64,000 nt of DNA from the NCBI GenBank assembly GCA_041394905.1, contig JAWKHJ010000003.1, positions 1 through 64,000 of the forward strand. Reading direction: 5' to 3'. The position numbers and the translations under genes were made by a program. The notes beneath the pieces are model-generated. The model did not search any database. It was not told the origin of the DNA and saw only the letters and a program-made list of their open reading frames with translations. Shown here piece after piece: positions 28,461 through 38,218 of this stretch. Position 1 is the first letter of the stretch. Each line of letters begins with the position of its first letter. This DNA comes from RI-231 sp041394905 (GTDB lineage Bacteria > Acidobacteriota > Terriglobia > Bryobacterales > UBA6623).

Positions 28461-29449
28461 AGGTCCTCCAGCAACTCTCGCACGGCGCGACGGCCGCTGT
28501 CGTCCGCCTACGTTCGCTCGGCGACACCGTACTGATCACGCCGGCGCTGCAATTGTTGCGCCGCGCGCGGCCGGATTTGTGGATCGTCGTGCTGCTGGAC
28601 CGCGCGCTGGTTCCGCTGCTCGACGGCTCGCCCGACGTGGACCAAGTCGTCGCGGTGGACCCACACGGCAGACGCGACCTGATCCGATTCGTCCGCAGCC
28701 TCAAACCCGAGCTATGCCTGAACCTGCACGGCGGCTCGACAAGCGCCTGGATTACCGCGCTATCCGGCGCCAAGTATCGCGCCGGCTATGAGCACTATTC
28801 CAAACGGTTTCTCTACAACGTGCGCATCCCGCGCGCGCAAAAGATTCTGGGCCGACCGACCGACGCGCCGGTCCACACCGCCGAGCATCACGCTTCCGCG
28901 ATCTTCCACCTCGGCGCCGAAGTGAGCCCCATCCCAGCGGCGCGTCTGCAGGCCAAGCCGCGGCCGGCCCAGCGTGAGCCGTATGCCATCTTCCATGTGG
29001 CGGCCGCGTATGAGACCAAGCGGTGGAGCGAGAAGCACTTTCTGACTACAGCGCGTCACGTGCGCGATCGCCACGGTCTCTCGCCGCTCATCATGGCCGG
29101 CCCTGGACAAGACAAGGCGCTCGAAGCGTTCCGCGAATTCGAGCGGCTGCCGCAGCTTTCGATTCCGGCGATGAAGACCTTCGTCGAAAACTCGAGCCTG
29201 TTCGTGGGCAACGATTCAGGCCCCGCACACGTGGCAGCGGCGTTCGGAGTGCCGTCGGTCGTCATCTTCGGCTCGTCCGACTCGCGCGTATGGGGGCCAT
29301 GGGGCCGCAACGGAGAGGCGGTGGAAACCGCTTGGGATTGTAAACCTTGCCCTGGTGACAAATGCCGCGCATTCGGCGAACCGCGCTGTATCCTGTCGGT
29401 AACGCCCGAAGCCGTGGAAGCGGCCATCGAGAGGGCGCTCGCCCGCTAA
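28457..29449 (+). CDS. glycosyltransferase family 9 (heptosyltransferase-like)
   Basis: 330 residues from a TTG start overlapping the eda stop (TTGA). No ATG occurs before the conserved N-terminus (AAVVRLRSLGDTVLITPAL), which decides the start. GT9 features: the SLGDTVL glycine motif, LNLHGGSTSAWI, the nucleotide-sugar region FHVAAAYETKRWSEKHF, FVGNDSGPAHVAAAFGVPSVVIFGSSD and the Cys-rich tail CKPCPGDKCRAFGEPRC typical of heptosyltransferases I/II. It should add heptose or a similar sugar to a lipopolysaccharide core-like acceptor. Confidence 0.88.
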   Translation: MKVLQQLSHGATAAVVRLRSLGDTVLITPALQLLRRARPDLWIVVLLDRALVPLLDGSPDVDQVVAVDPHGRRDLIRFVRSLKPELCLNLHGGSTSAWITALSGAKYRAGYEHYSKRFLYNVRIPRAQKILGRPTDAPVHTAEHHASAIFHLGAEVSPIPAARLQAKPRPAQREPYAIFHVAAAYETKRWSEKHFLTTARHVRDRHGLSPLIMAGPGQDKALEAFREFERLPQLSIPAMKTFVENSSLFVGNDSGPAHVAAAFGVPSVVIFGSSDSRVWGPWGRNGEAVETAWDCKPCPGDKCRAFGEPRCILSVTPEAVEAAIERALAR

Positions 29450-29456
29450 AGCGAAC

Positions 29457-31304
29457 ATGGCATCGGCCGCGCAACAGTCGATTCAAAGCGACGAAGGACA
29501 ACTCCTGCGCCTGCTGCAGTACGTCCGTCCGCACGCCGGAAAGCTTCTACTTTCCGTCGCGCTGATGGCCATCGTAGGCCTGTGCCACGGCTTGGTTGCG
29601 GTCCTGATCGAGCCCGTGTTCGACCGTGTGCTCAACCCTGACGCGCCGCACGCGCCGATCCGCTTGCTCGAGCTGCCGTTTTCTCACAAATCGCTCGTGC
29701 TCGACGACCTGCTGCCGGGCTCGCTCGACTCCGTCTGGACCATGGTCGCGGTCGCAATCGTGGGCGTGTTCGTGCTCAAGGGCGTGTGCGACTTCTTCGG
29801 CAACTACCTGGTGAACTACGCCGGGCTAGCGGGCGTGCGCGACCTGCGCAACCACGTCTACTCGGTCGTGCTCAACCAGTCGCCGGCGTTCTTCCAGACA
29901 CGCCATACGGGCCGGCTCATCTCCGCACTGGTCAATGACATCGAGCGGATCCAGGTCGCACTGTCGCATATCCTGGCCGACCTGCTGCGACAGTTCTTCA
30001 TCGTCGTGGCGCTGCTGTGGGTGCTCATCCAGACCGACTGGAAGCTCGCCCTGGTCAGCTTGACGGTATTGCCAGCGGTGCTCATCCCCACGTCGCGCAT
30101 CGGCCGCCGCATCCGCGCCACCACGCGCCGCGCGCAAGACGACCTCGGAGACCTGCAACAGATCCTGACTGAGACGATTTCCGGCAATCGGGTCGTAAAG
30201 GCATTTGGCATGGAGACGTTCGAGGAAGGGCGCTTCCGCGAAGCGGCCCAGCGGCTCTTCCGCACCAGCTTGCGCTACGTGCGGCAGCAGGCGGTGACCT
30301 CGCCGCTCATCGAGATCTTCGGCGCGCTCACCATCGTCGGCCTCCTGACCTACGTGCGGCGGCAAGTGATGGCGGACGCGATGACGCCGGGGCAGTTCAC
30401 CACCTTCATCGTGGCGCTGCTGATGCTCTACCAACCTGTCAAACGGCTCAACGGCATCTACAACATTTTCCAGCAGGCGATCGGCTCGTCGGAGCGGGTC
30501 TTCGAGTATCTCTCGCATCCGCACGACGTAAAAGAGGAGCCCGGCGCACAACCGCTAGCGCCGTTCGCGCACTCAGTCGTGTTTGAGAACGTCGGCTTCG
30601 CCTACCCGGAGCACGAGCACGAGCCGACGCTCGAAGGCGTGAATCTGACGGTGAATGCGGGCGAAGTCGTGGCGATCGTCGGCCCCAGCGGCGCCGGCAA
30701 ATCGACCTTGCTCAACTTGCTGCCACGCTTCTTCGACGCAACCTCCGGCCGCATCCTGATCGACGGCCGCGACGTGCGCGAGGCGAGCCTGAAGAGCCTA
30801 CGGGACCAAATCGCCATCGTCACGCAGGAGACCTTCCTGTTCGACGACACCGTGCGCAACAACATCGCCTACGGGCGGCCCGACGTACCGCTCGAAGCCG
30901 TCCAACGCGCAGCCGCTTCCGCCATCGCCGACGAGTTCATCGAGGCCATGCCGGAGGGCTACCAGACGCACCTGGGCGAACGCGGCCAGCGGCTCAGCGG
31001 CGGCCAGAAGCAGCGCATCGCCATCGCGCGCGCTCTTCTCAAGGACGCGCCCATCCTGCTGCTCGACGAAGCGACCTCGCATCTCGACTCCGAGGCCGAA
31101 ATGCTGGTGCAGCAGGCGCTGGCGAACCTGATGCAAGGGCGGACAGTCATCGTGGTGGCGCACCGCCTCTCGACGATTCGCAGCGCGGACAAGATCGTCG
31201 TGCTCAGCGACGGGCGCGTCGCCGACATCGGTCCGCACGACCGACTGCTGGGAAGGTGCGCGATCTACCGTCGGTTGTTTGAGCTGCAATCGGTGGATGG
31301 CTAG
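29457..31304 (+). CDS. msbA: MsbA-type lipid A / lipid flippase ABC transporter
   Basis: 615 residues: six membrane helices (about 20-330) fused to one ATPase. Visible are Walker A GPSGAGKSTLLN (about 408-419), Q-loop IVTQETFLFDD, ABC signature LSGGQKQRIAIARALL, Walker B LLLDEATSHLD and the switch His in VVAHRLSTI. This is the half-transporter architecture of MsbA, which flips lipid A-core across the inner membrane. It is the last gene of the eda-GT9-msbA unit, 7 nt after GT9, consistent with export of the glycan made by these genes. Its stop overlaps the convergent GH13 gene's stop. Confidence 0.9.
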   Translation: MASAAQQSIQSDEGQLLRLLQYVRPHAGKLLLSVALMAIVGLCHGLVAVLIEPVFDRVLNPDAPHAPIRLLELPFSHKSLVLDDLLPGSLDSVWTMVAVAIVGVFVLKGVCDFFGNYLVNYAGLAGVRDLRNHVYSVVLNQSPAFFQTRHTGRLISALVNDIERIQVALSHILADLLRQFFIVVALLWVLIQTDWKLALVSLTVLPAVLIPTSRIGRRIRATTRRAQDDLGDLQQILTETISGNRVVKAFGMETFEEGRFREAAQRLFRTSLRYVRQQAVTSPLIEIFGALTIVGLLTYVRRQVMADAMTPGQFTTFIVALLMLYQPVKRLNGIYNIFQQAIGSSERVFEYLSHPHDVKEEPGAQPLAPFAHSVVFENVGFAYPEHEHEPTLEGVNLTVNAGEVVAIVGPSGAGKSTLLNLLPRFFDATSGRILIDGRDVREASLKSLRDQIAIVTQETFLFDDTVRNNIAYGRPDVPLEAVQRAAASAIADEFIEAMPEGYQTHLGERGQRLSGGQKQRIAIARALLKDAPILLLDEATSHLDSEAEMLVQQALANLMQGRTVIVVAHRLSTIRSADKIVVLSDGRVADIGPHDRLLGRCAIYRRLFELQSVDG

Positions 31305-33132
31305 CCGGCCCGCCAGTAGATGCGGCCCCAGTTCGAGCCCACCCATACCCAGCGCAGCTTGTAGTCGGTCACAGTCGCCGCCTCGCCATTCAGCAAGTCC
31401 AGCCACTCGCCATTTGCCGGGAATGGAATGTCGACCATCTGGTCGAAGTCGGAAAAGCTCACCACCACGATGAAGCGCTCGAGCCTGCCATCCTCGAGCT
31501 TGCCCCAGCGGTGGTAGACCGCGAAACCTCGCGCAGGAACACGCCGTAGCCATCGGGATGATTGCCAAACTGAGGGAAGAAGTTGGCTGTCCGTAGCGCC
31601 TGGTGCGCGTTCCGGATCGCGATCAGCTTGCGGTACAGCTCGAAAAGCCGCTCGCCCGCAAGATCCAAGCTGCCCGGCCCGCGCGTAGCCCAGCGCAGCG
31701 GACGTGGCTCCACACGCCCCGGTCCACTCTCCGGCAACCAGTAGTCCTCGGCGAACTCTTGCCCATTGTGGATCATCGGCGCGCCGGGGCAGGTCAGCAA
31801 GACGATTGCCGCAGGTTGAGCCTTATACCATCGCGCGCGCCCGCCCGCCTCGTGGACGAGCGAAGAGTGGTCGTGGTTCTCCACGTAGGTCACGGGAAGC
31901 TTGCCTGACGCGAAATCGCGTCCGGCGTCGAGCACGCGCAGCGCGTCCCCATGCATGTTCCCTTCCCGCACCCAGCCGAACGCCGCGAACATCAGCGGGT
32001 CGAACCAGCAAGCCGTCGCACAAATGCGGTTCGTATCGTCGATCGCTTCGAAGCGGTTGTCCGGTAGGTGTTCGAGGATGAACGGCGCGACCACGCGACG
32101 TTCTAGCGGGAGCTCGTCCCGGATGTCGGCGACCAGCCGCGCGATGCCAACGTGCAGGTCCGTCCTGCGATAGTACCCGCGCGTGTAATCGAAGCGGATG
32201 CCGTCCACCTGGAACGCGTTCATCCAGTAGAGACATACGTCGCGCACGAATTCGCGCACACAGCCGTTCTGGTAGTCGAGCTCCTCGAAGAAGCCTCCGC
32301 CCTCAAAGTCCCCGATGTAGGGCGAGTCTGCCGGGTTCAGGTAAAGCCAACGGTAGGGAAATCCCTGGTTCGGCGTGACGCCGGCGCGCACATGATTGAA
32401 CACGCCGTCCATGACGACGTGGATGCCGCGGTCGTGAAGCTCGTTGATCAAACGCTGCAAACGGTAGAGCTTGTCGGCGGGCTCTGCAGGATCGTTGATG
32501 TAGCGATACTCCACCGCGAAAAACTGGACCGGATCGTAGCCCCAGGAAAAATCGCCGCCGGGCCAGGCGGTCCACGGCATCATCTGGACAGCATTGACGC
32601 CCAAGCGCTCGAGATAGTCGACGCGTCGGCGCACGGCGTCGATCGGGGCTCCGTTGCCTCGCAGTTCGGCCGTAAAGTCGTCGATCATCAGCTCGTAGAG
32701 CGTGAGATCCGCGAGCGGCTTGGGGCGCTGGACCGGGCGTACGGCCACGCGGTTTCCGCCTACGGCAAACGCGGCGTTCTCGTGCTCGCCGGAGCCGCCG
32801 TACTTCGAGCAGGGGTCGGAGCACCAACGCCGGCTATCGTCTTCGAAGGTGACGAAGTACTTGTATTCGTAAAAGCCCTCGGGCAAATCCAGCGGCAAAT
32901 CGTAGCGGTAGAGCCAGCCGTTCGGATGCGCCTGCTTGGTCATCGCCGGCGCCGTGAGCGCATCCCAACTCTCGCCGCCGAGAAGCGCCTGAAAGTCGCC
33001 CGCGACCCGAACGGTGCGGATACGCGGCGAGCCGCCACGCACGTACTGCGTGGGGTCGACGGTGTTGTCAGGTAGGAAGAGTTGAAATGATACGCGGCTG
33101 CCCGTCACGACAGCACCGAACGATTCGTACAT
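31301..33132 (-). CDS. GH13 alpha-amylase family glycosidase, one frameshift near the C-terminus
   Basis: The start MYESFGAVVTG at 33132 has a strong GGAGGAG Shine-Dalgarno. An N-terminal beta-sandwich (CBM48-like, about 35-130) precedes the (beta/alpha)8 barrel: MDGVFNH (about 241), nucleophile D315 in VDGIRFDYTRG, acid E354 in FILEHLPDN and D421 in YVENHDHSS. A one-base deletion near 31524, where a G run has been shortened, shifts the last part. Reading on in the right frame gives GFAVYHRWGKLEDGR and a final beta-sandwich ending RIYWRAG with a TAG at 31301-31303, in the msbA stop. Probably acts on alpha-1,4/1,6-glucans (branching- or debranching-like). Cytoplasmic, no signal peptide. Confidence 0.83.
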
Positions 33133-33184
33133 CGGCTCCTCCGAAAGACCGCACCTCCGTTTTACACCAAGTGTTTGGCCGCGC

Positions 33185-33217
33185 AACAAAAAGAGCCCCG
33201 CCGGCGACGGCGGGCTC
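33185..33217 (-). terminator. Rho-independent terminator after the TonB-dependent receptor gene
   Basis: On the minus strand a GC-rich stem (GAGCCCGCCG / CGGCGGGGCTC, one bulged base; 33193-33217) with a short loop is followed directly by TTTTTGTT (33185-33192). It lies 20 nt past the receptor's stop codon and before the GH13 gene, so it separates two same-strand transcription units. Confidence 0.85.
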
Positions 33218-33238
33218 CGTTCAAGGTTGTATTCGAGG

Positions 33239-36200
33239 CTAGAAGAAGAACTTCAAGCCAAACTGGATAATCCGCATCGAAGTCTGCGTCGAGCGAATCT
33301 CGCCCATACGTGCGGCGTCGGGAGTGATCGAGGTCGCCGACGTAAAGCCGATGTTGTTCGGCTGGCCGAAGTACGGCGTGTTGAACGCGTTGTAGAACTC
33401 CGAGCGGAACTGCACCTTGTAACGCTCTCCGAACTCGAAGTTTTTGTACATCGAGAAATCCAGGTTGTGTTGACCAGGCGAAGTGAGGATGTTGTAGCCG
33501 GAGCTGCCCAAGTGGCACAGGTCCTGCCGGTTGGCGATGTTGCAGGTCACGCGCTGGAACGCCTGCGGGTCATACCACAGCTTCCGGGTCGGATTGTCCA
33601 GGGAACCATCGGCTAGACGGTCCGGACGCACCGGGCCTCCCGTGTTGATGTCTCCGCCTTGGGTGACCGTGAACGGGAACCCGCTGCGAAGGGACACGAT
33701 GCCGTTGGTCTGCCAACCGCCCGCGACCCACTTCAAAGGTCCGGTGAGGTTCTTTCCCGGCAGCTCATAGACGAAGTGACCCACGAAGTTGTGCGTCTGG
33801 TTAAACCGGAAAAGACCGCGGTTGCCCAGCCGGTCGTTGGGGTTCTGCCACTGCACGCCTTCCTGTCCACCGTTCTCGCCGTCGCCGTTCGCCTTCGAGA
33901 AGGTGTAGGCGGCGCCAAGAGCCAAGCCGCTCGAGTAGCGCTTGTCAAGCTTCATCTGCAGCCCGTGGTAGAAGCTGTTTCCGTAGCTGTCGATGTAGCG
34001 CACGTTGCCCAGGGTCTGGATACCGCGCTCTGGGAGAGCGGGATCGTAGAACTCCTGGTAAGGCCGCCGGCTCTGGACGTTGGTGTTGCTCGACGCCGTC
34101 CCGGCGTTGTTGTAGTTGCCGATGCTGTTTCCAACATTCTGGCCCTTCGTGCCGACGTAGCCGATCGTGGCCACCATGCTCGGCGTGATCTGATGTTGGA
34201 TGTCGAAGCTCCACTTATAGACCGCGCCGTTCTTGTAATCCTTCGGAATCATCAGCACGTTGACCGCACGATCGCTGGCGGTGGCGCCACCGTTCGTGAA
34301 CAGCGGGTCATCCAACGAAATGACGTTCGTGTCGGGCCGGTATTGGCGGGTTTGGATGCTGTAGGTGTTTCCATCCGCGCCCACCACCGGGACGCTCTGT
34401 GCGATGTTCGTGAAGGTCTGATACAAGTCGCTGCCCGACTTCGGCGGCATCAGGTTGAAAATGGTCAGCGTGTTCATGTGGTTGATGTTGTCGAACCAAC
34501 CGCCGCCCATGCGAACGACCGTCTTCTCCGAAGCACGGTACGCAATACCGATGCGCGGCATGAAGAAGCGCACGTCTTGGTGGTACAGCTTGACCGCCCC
34601 GTTCTTGTCCACCGTGCTTGGGAACACTGTGGGGATGACCGTGCCGTCCGGCTTTTTGTAGCCCCCGCCGCGGCCGTCGACGATGTTCGTCTCGCCCGGC
34701 AGATCCAAAGTACGCCACAGACCCTTCACGTCCTTGGGAACGCTGATGTAGTCGAAGCGCAGGCCGAGGTTGACCGTCAGCCTGTCGTTCACCTTCCAGT
34801 CGTCATTGATGTAGTAGCCCTGGCGCAGCGATTGCGGAAACGTCAGGGGCAGGCCTTCCGGCGTTTGGCTCAGGTTGGGACGGCCCAACAAGAACGACGC
34901 GAGCGCGAAACCGCTCTGCGCGGCGTTGAAGTCTACACGGCCCTCTTCGAGGTTTGCCGCGCCGCGCTCCATCGTCACGTAGTAACCCTCACCGCCTATC
35001 TTCAGGTTGTGACGGCCCTTTGTCCAGGTGAGGTGATCAGCGAACTGGTACGTATCCATGCGGTCGTAGCCGTTGCCGTTCGTCAGCTCCTGCAGCGTGA
35101 AGGGCAGACCCGTGATGCGCGGAATGCCGTGCTCACGGGGGGTCAGCGTGCGGTTGCCGTCGGTCGGAATTGTGTACTTGCCGACGCCGAGGGCGTTCAT
35201 GTCGAAGCTCTCGTCATTGGTGCGCGGGTTCAGCGTATCGTCGTTGGAGATGTTAAAGCCGAAGCGCAAATCGTTGATCATCGCGGGGCCGAAGTTGTGG
35301 ACCCAGGACGACGCAACGTTGTACACCCGCGAGGTGCGCTTGACAGGCAGGTTCGGGTTGATGTTGATCGATTCAACCTGCGAGTGGTCCAGAGCCAGCC
35401 GCGCAAAGACGCGATCGGTCGAGCTGAAGTAGTGGTCGATGCGGCCGAAGTAGGTGTTCGGCTTGATCGGCTGGTTGACCGACTCGCGCGCGTTGAAGTC
35501 CAGCGGATCGGTCTGGCGGAAGGTTGCCGTCGGAACGTACAGGTTCAGAAGGTTCAGCGCGCCAGGGTGAAGCTGCGATTGCGGGATCACGTTGTTGGCG
35601 AAAGGCGTGCCCGAGGTCGGATCGTAGATGACGATCGGATTGCGGTACAACTTGCCCGTCGCCGGGTTGACCGTGCCGCTCAGCAACTCCGAGAAGTCGC
35701 CGTTCTTCCATTCCTGGAAAGGAAACTGCGTCGTCTGCACATCGCCGACAATCTCGCGGCGCGACTCCCAGTTGAATGCCCAGAAGGTCTTGTTCTTGAC
35801 GATCGGGCCGCTGAGCACGAGGCCGAACTGGTTCCGCCGCAGCTTGTTCTTCTGGGCGCGCTCGGTGCCCGGAGCCAACTCGAAGTTTAGGAAGTAGTTC
35901 TCAGCATCGAACTTGTCGTTGCGCAGAAACTCGAAGAACGTACCGTGAATGGCGTTGGTGCCGCTCTTCATGGTGATCGAGGTAACCGCGCCGCCGCCAA
36001 AACCGATTTCGGCCGAGTACGCGTTGGTTTGGATCTTGAACTCTTCGATCGCCTCAACTGAGGGCACGAAGTTGGTGATGTGAATGCGAGGATCCTTGGC
36101 GTCCACGCCATCTAGGGTGACGACTTGGTGGATCTCGCGCTGGCCGTTCGCCGAAACCGAGAAGGCTTGGCCGGGGACCGGGAAGCCGCCGAGACCGTCC

Positions 36201-36730
36201 GCGCGGCCGGTACGGTTGCCGTACTGGACGCCCGGCACTAGCACGGCCAAGTTGACCATGTTGCGTCCGTTGAGCGGCAGCTCGATGACGCGCTTGTTCT
36301 CCACAACGCCGCCCACGACGGCGTTTTCGGTGACCAGGGCAGGGGCGGCGCTCTGCACCTCCACCGTCTCGGTCACTTCACCGACTTCCATACTGAAGTC
36401 GAGACGAACCTGCGCGCCGGTCTCGACGCGCACGTTGGGGGAAATCTCGGTTTTGAAGCCCGCGGACTCGCAGCGGACCTCGTAGTTGCCCACGAGCACA
36501 GCAGCGAACGTATAGAGACCGGCTTCGTTCGTATTGCGGGTCTGGCTCGTACCAGTCCCGAGGTTGGTCAGCGTGACGGTTGCCCCGGGGATTACACCCC
36601 CAGTCGCATCCGTAACCGCGCCTTCCACCGATTGGGCGCCCTGCGCCCGTAGGTCCGCCGCAGCAAACCCAAGCGCGAAACAAAGAAGAGCCGCCGTAGT
36701 CGACCGGCCCAACACGCTTCGAAACGTCAA
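33239..36730 (-). CDS. TonB-dependent receptor, Oar-like, with N-terminal carboxypeptidase-regulatory domain
   Basis: 1163 residues. Signal peptide (residues about 1-30), then a CNA-B/carboxypeptidase-regulatory-like domain (about 34-115, VEGAVTDATGGVIPGATVTLTN), a plug domain (VENKRVIELPLNGRNMVNLAVLVPGV, VTLDGVDAKD) and a long barrel of amphipathic strands ending in the BamA-type C-terminus FGLKFFF. This Acidobacteriota-type receptor imports large ligands, usually sugars or peptides, through the outer membrane using TonB energy. A good AGGAGG lies just upstream, and a strong terminator follows. Neighbouring glycosidase, sulfatases, PIG-L and sialidase genes hint at a glycan ligand (inference). 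Confidence 0.93.
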   Translation of the reverse strand: MTFRSVLGRSTTAALLCFALGFAAADLRAQGAQSVEGAVTDATGGVIPGATVTLTNLGTGTSQTRNTNEAGLYTFAAVLVGNYEVRCESAGFKTEISPNVRVETGAQVRLDFSMEVGEVTETVEVQSAAPALVTENAVVGGVVENKRVIELPLNGRNMVNLAVLVPGVQYGNRTGRADGLGGFPVPGQAFSVSANGQREIHQVVTLDGVDAKDPRIHITNFVPSVEAIEEFKIQTNAYSAEIGFGGGAVTSITMKSGTNAIHGTFFEFLRNDKFDAENYFLNFELAPGTERAQKNKLRRNQFGLVLSGPIVKNKTFWAFNWESRREIVGDVQTTQFPFQEWKNGDFSELLSGTVNPATGKLYRNPIVIYDPTSGTPFANNVIPQSQLHPGALNLLNLYVPTATFRQTDPLDFNARESVNQPIKPNTYFGRIDHYFSSTDRVFARLALDHSQVESININPNLPVKRTSRVYNVASSWVHNFGPAMINDLRFGFNISNDDTLNPRTNDESFDMNALGVGKYTIPTDGNRTLTPREHGIPRITGLPFTLQELTNGNGYDRMDTYQFADHLTWTKGRHNLKIGGEGYYVTMERGAANLEEGRVDFNAAQSGFALASFLLGRPNLSQTPEGLPLTFPQSLRQGYYINDDWKVNDRLTVNLGLRFDYISVPKDVKGLWRTLDLPGETNIVDGRGGGYKKPDGTVIPTVFPSTVDKNGAVKLYHQDVRFFMPRIGIAYRASEKTVVRMGGGWFDNINHMNTLTIFNLMPPKSGSDLYQTFTNIAQSVPVVGADGNTYSIQTRQYRPDTNVISLDDPLFTNGGATASDRAVNVLMIPKDYKNGAVYKWSFDIQHQITPSMVATIGYVGTKGQNVGNSIGNYNNAGTASSNTNVQSRRPYQEFYDPALPERGIQTLGNVRYIDSYGNSFYHGLQMKLDKRYSSGLALGAAYTFSKANGDGENGGQEGVQWQNPNDRLGNRGLFRFNQTHNFVGHFVYELPGKNLTGPLKWVAGGWQTNGIVSLRSGFPFTVTQGGDINTGGPVRPDRLADGSLDNPTRKLWYDPQAFQRVTCNIANRQDLCHLGSSGYNILTSPGQHNLDFSMYKNFEFGERYKVQFRSEFYNAFNTPYFGQPNNIGFTSATSITPDAARMGEIRSTQTSMRIIQFGLKFFF

Positions 36731-37381
36731 GCGAGTACCTCCTAGTCTGGAAGGAGACCCGCGAAGGTAGAGGAAACCCGAGAAGCAATGCTTTGATTGC
36801 CCCGCAAATCAACCCCCGCCCGGCAGGCTTCCCGACTGAGCGCGGACGTCCGAATCCACCATGGTTCGGACTAAGTTACACAGCCGTATCCGCGCCTGCT
36901 TAGGACAAAACAGTAACAACGTGGTCCCAGTAGATGACTAGCCCACATCGGCTAATTTAGCATACCAATCGACACTAAAGATATCGATTCTTGCAACTGG
37001 ATTCGCCACGTGATCCCCTTGCAAATGTCCAGTCAGACTCCAATCATACACTAGCCCCGAAACAGAATGGGAGGCATTCGATAACCCGCTCCCGGCGGGC
37101 TACGAAGGTGATGGAGCGAGCAGATGAAAAGAGGGAGATTTTAGGCCGACCAGGAGCGCGCGCCCGTTCGCATTGAGCGGCCGATCTGGGCGCGCACCCC
37201 TCCCTGTTGGCATCCGAGGCGCCCGTTCCCGAGAAACTCACGCGGATCGGGCGATCAAAACTGAGAGTTATCGTAGAGCCTTCCGGGCGCGGCGCTGACT
37301 GGCAATTGGCGAAGCAGCGCCGCCAAGCGGGACGTTTTTGTAAAACGCAAAATTGAATGGTCGGCGCCGGCAGACCAGCGC
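36731..37381 (-). other. 651-nt gene-free region upstream of the receptor gene
   Basis: No convincing reading frame on either strand; short frames here have unnatural composition. It is AT-richer than its surroundings around 36900-37080, as expected for a regulated promoter. A perfect 7-bp inverted repeat with a 10-nt loop lies at 36848-36871 (GTCCGAA...TTCGGAC), a possible operator or hairpin. Close to the PIG-L gene end, 37358-37377 forms TGGTC...GACCA on the minus strand and is followed by AT-rich sequence, a weak terminator candidate. No -35/-10 pair is clear enough to name. Confidence 0.5.
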
Positions 37382-38218
37382 TTAGCGCGCCGACCGGGCG
37401 TGCTCGCGTACGTGTTCGGGCACGCCGCCGCCGCGGCCCAGGTGGTTGAACTCCTCGGCGCGGGCGTATCCGTGGCGGCGGCCGATGGTCTCGGCCAGTT
37501 CGGTGGCGAAGCCTCGTGCATAGGACGAGGCGTCCAGTCCGGGTTTCGCCCAAGCTGTGTTGGAGGTTGCGAGCTCAGCTAGCGCGGCAAGCTTGCGGGC
37601 GAATGTCGAACCGACGTCCTCACCCACGAAATCCGCGCGCCCCTCGCCGCCTTCTCGCTCGCGGTAGGGTCGGTCCGGCGCGTAGAAGAAGTACTCCCTG
37701 GGCGCATAGCCGCCGCGGTCCATGTAGGTGTACTCCTGCAGGAACAGGCTCCCGCCGCCGTAAGGCGCCTCTTCGGCCATGCGGCCCACGCGGTAGGCGT
37801 CGTCGGAGATGTAGTGCACGTACCAATCAGGGAAGAACAGCTCGTCCGGCTTGTAGATCCGGAACAGGGCCATGAGCTGGTTGCGCAGTTCGCTCGACGA
37901 GATCTGCGCCAGGTAACCTTCGGAGTAGCCCAGAAACAGCGTCTCGCGCACGCCGAGCTTGCGGCCGGCGGCCTCAGCTTCAGCCCGGTTGCGCTTGCGC
38001 GCTTCGCTGGGGCTCAACCCTACAGCGGACTTGTCGCCATTGCCGAAGATCACTACGTAAACCGGCGCGCCCGCGTCGATGCGCTTGGCCAGCGCGCCGC
38101 CTGCTCCAAGCACGTAATCCCGCGCCGAAGCCGCAACCACGAGCACGCCGCCTGACTCGGGCGGCTCAACAGCCTGAAGCGCACATGCCGTCAACAGCAA
38201 TCCGAGAATCAGCCTCAC
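37382..38218 (-). CDS. secreted PIG-L family protein, metal site lost
   Basis: 278 residues from a GTG start overlapping the preceding gene's stop (GTGA). Signal peptide VRLILGLLLTACALQA. The PIG-L/LmbE fold is evident (GAGGALAKRIDAGAPVYVVIFGNGDKS, then NRAEAEAAGRKLGV, IYKPDELFFPDWYVHY, EYFFYAPDRPY). The zinc-binding HPDDE motif of the first strand is replaced by ASARDYV, and the second His motif is absent (VHYISDDAYRVG), so deacetylase activity is unlikely. It forms a two-gene operon with the similarly altered 38215-39117 paralogue. A binding or regulatory role is possible. Confidence 0.8.
   Translation of the reverse strand: MRLILGLLLTACALQAVEPPESGGVLVVAASARDYVLGAGGALAKRIDAGAPVYVVIFGNGDKSAVGLSPSEARKRNRAEAEAAGRKLGVRETLFLGYSEGYLAQISSSELRNQLMALFRIYKPDELFFPDWYVHYISDDAYRVGRMAEEAPYGGGSLFLQEYTYMDRGGYAPREYFFYAPDRPYREREGGEGRADFVGEDVGSTFARKLAALAELATSNTAWAKPGLDASSYARGFATELAETIGRRHGYARAEEFNHLGRGGGVPEHVREHARSAR

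Noticed and set aside
33659..35890. 743-codon open frame antisense to the TonB receptor gene
   Set aside because: Val/Arg/Ala-rich with no domain signal; a shadow of high-GC codon use. The receptor strand has full domain structure.
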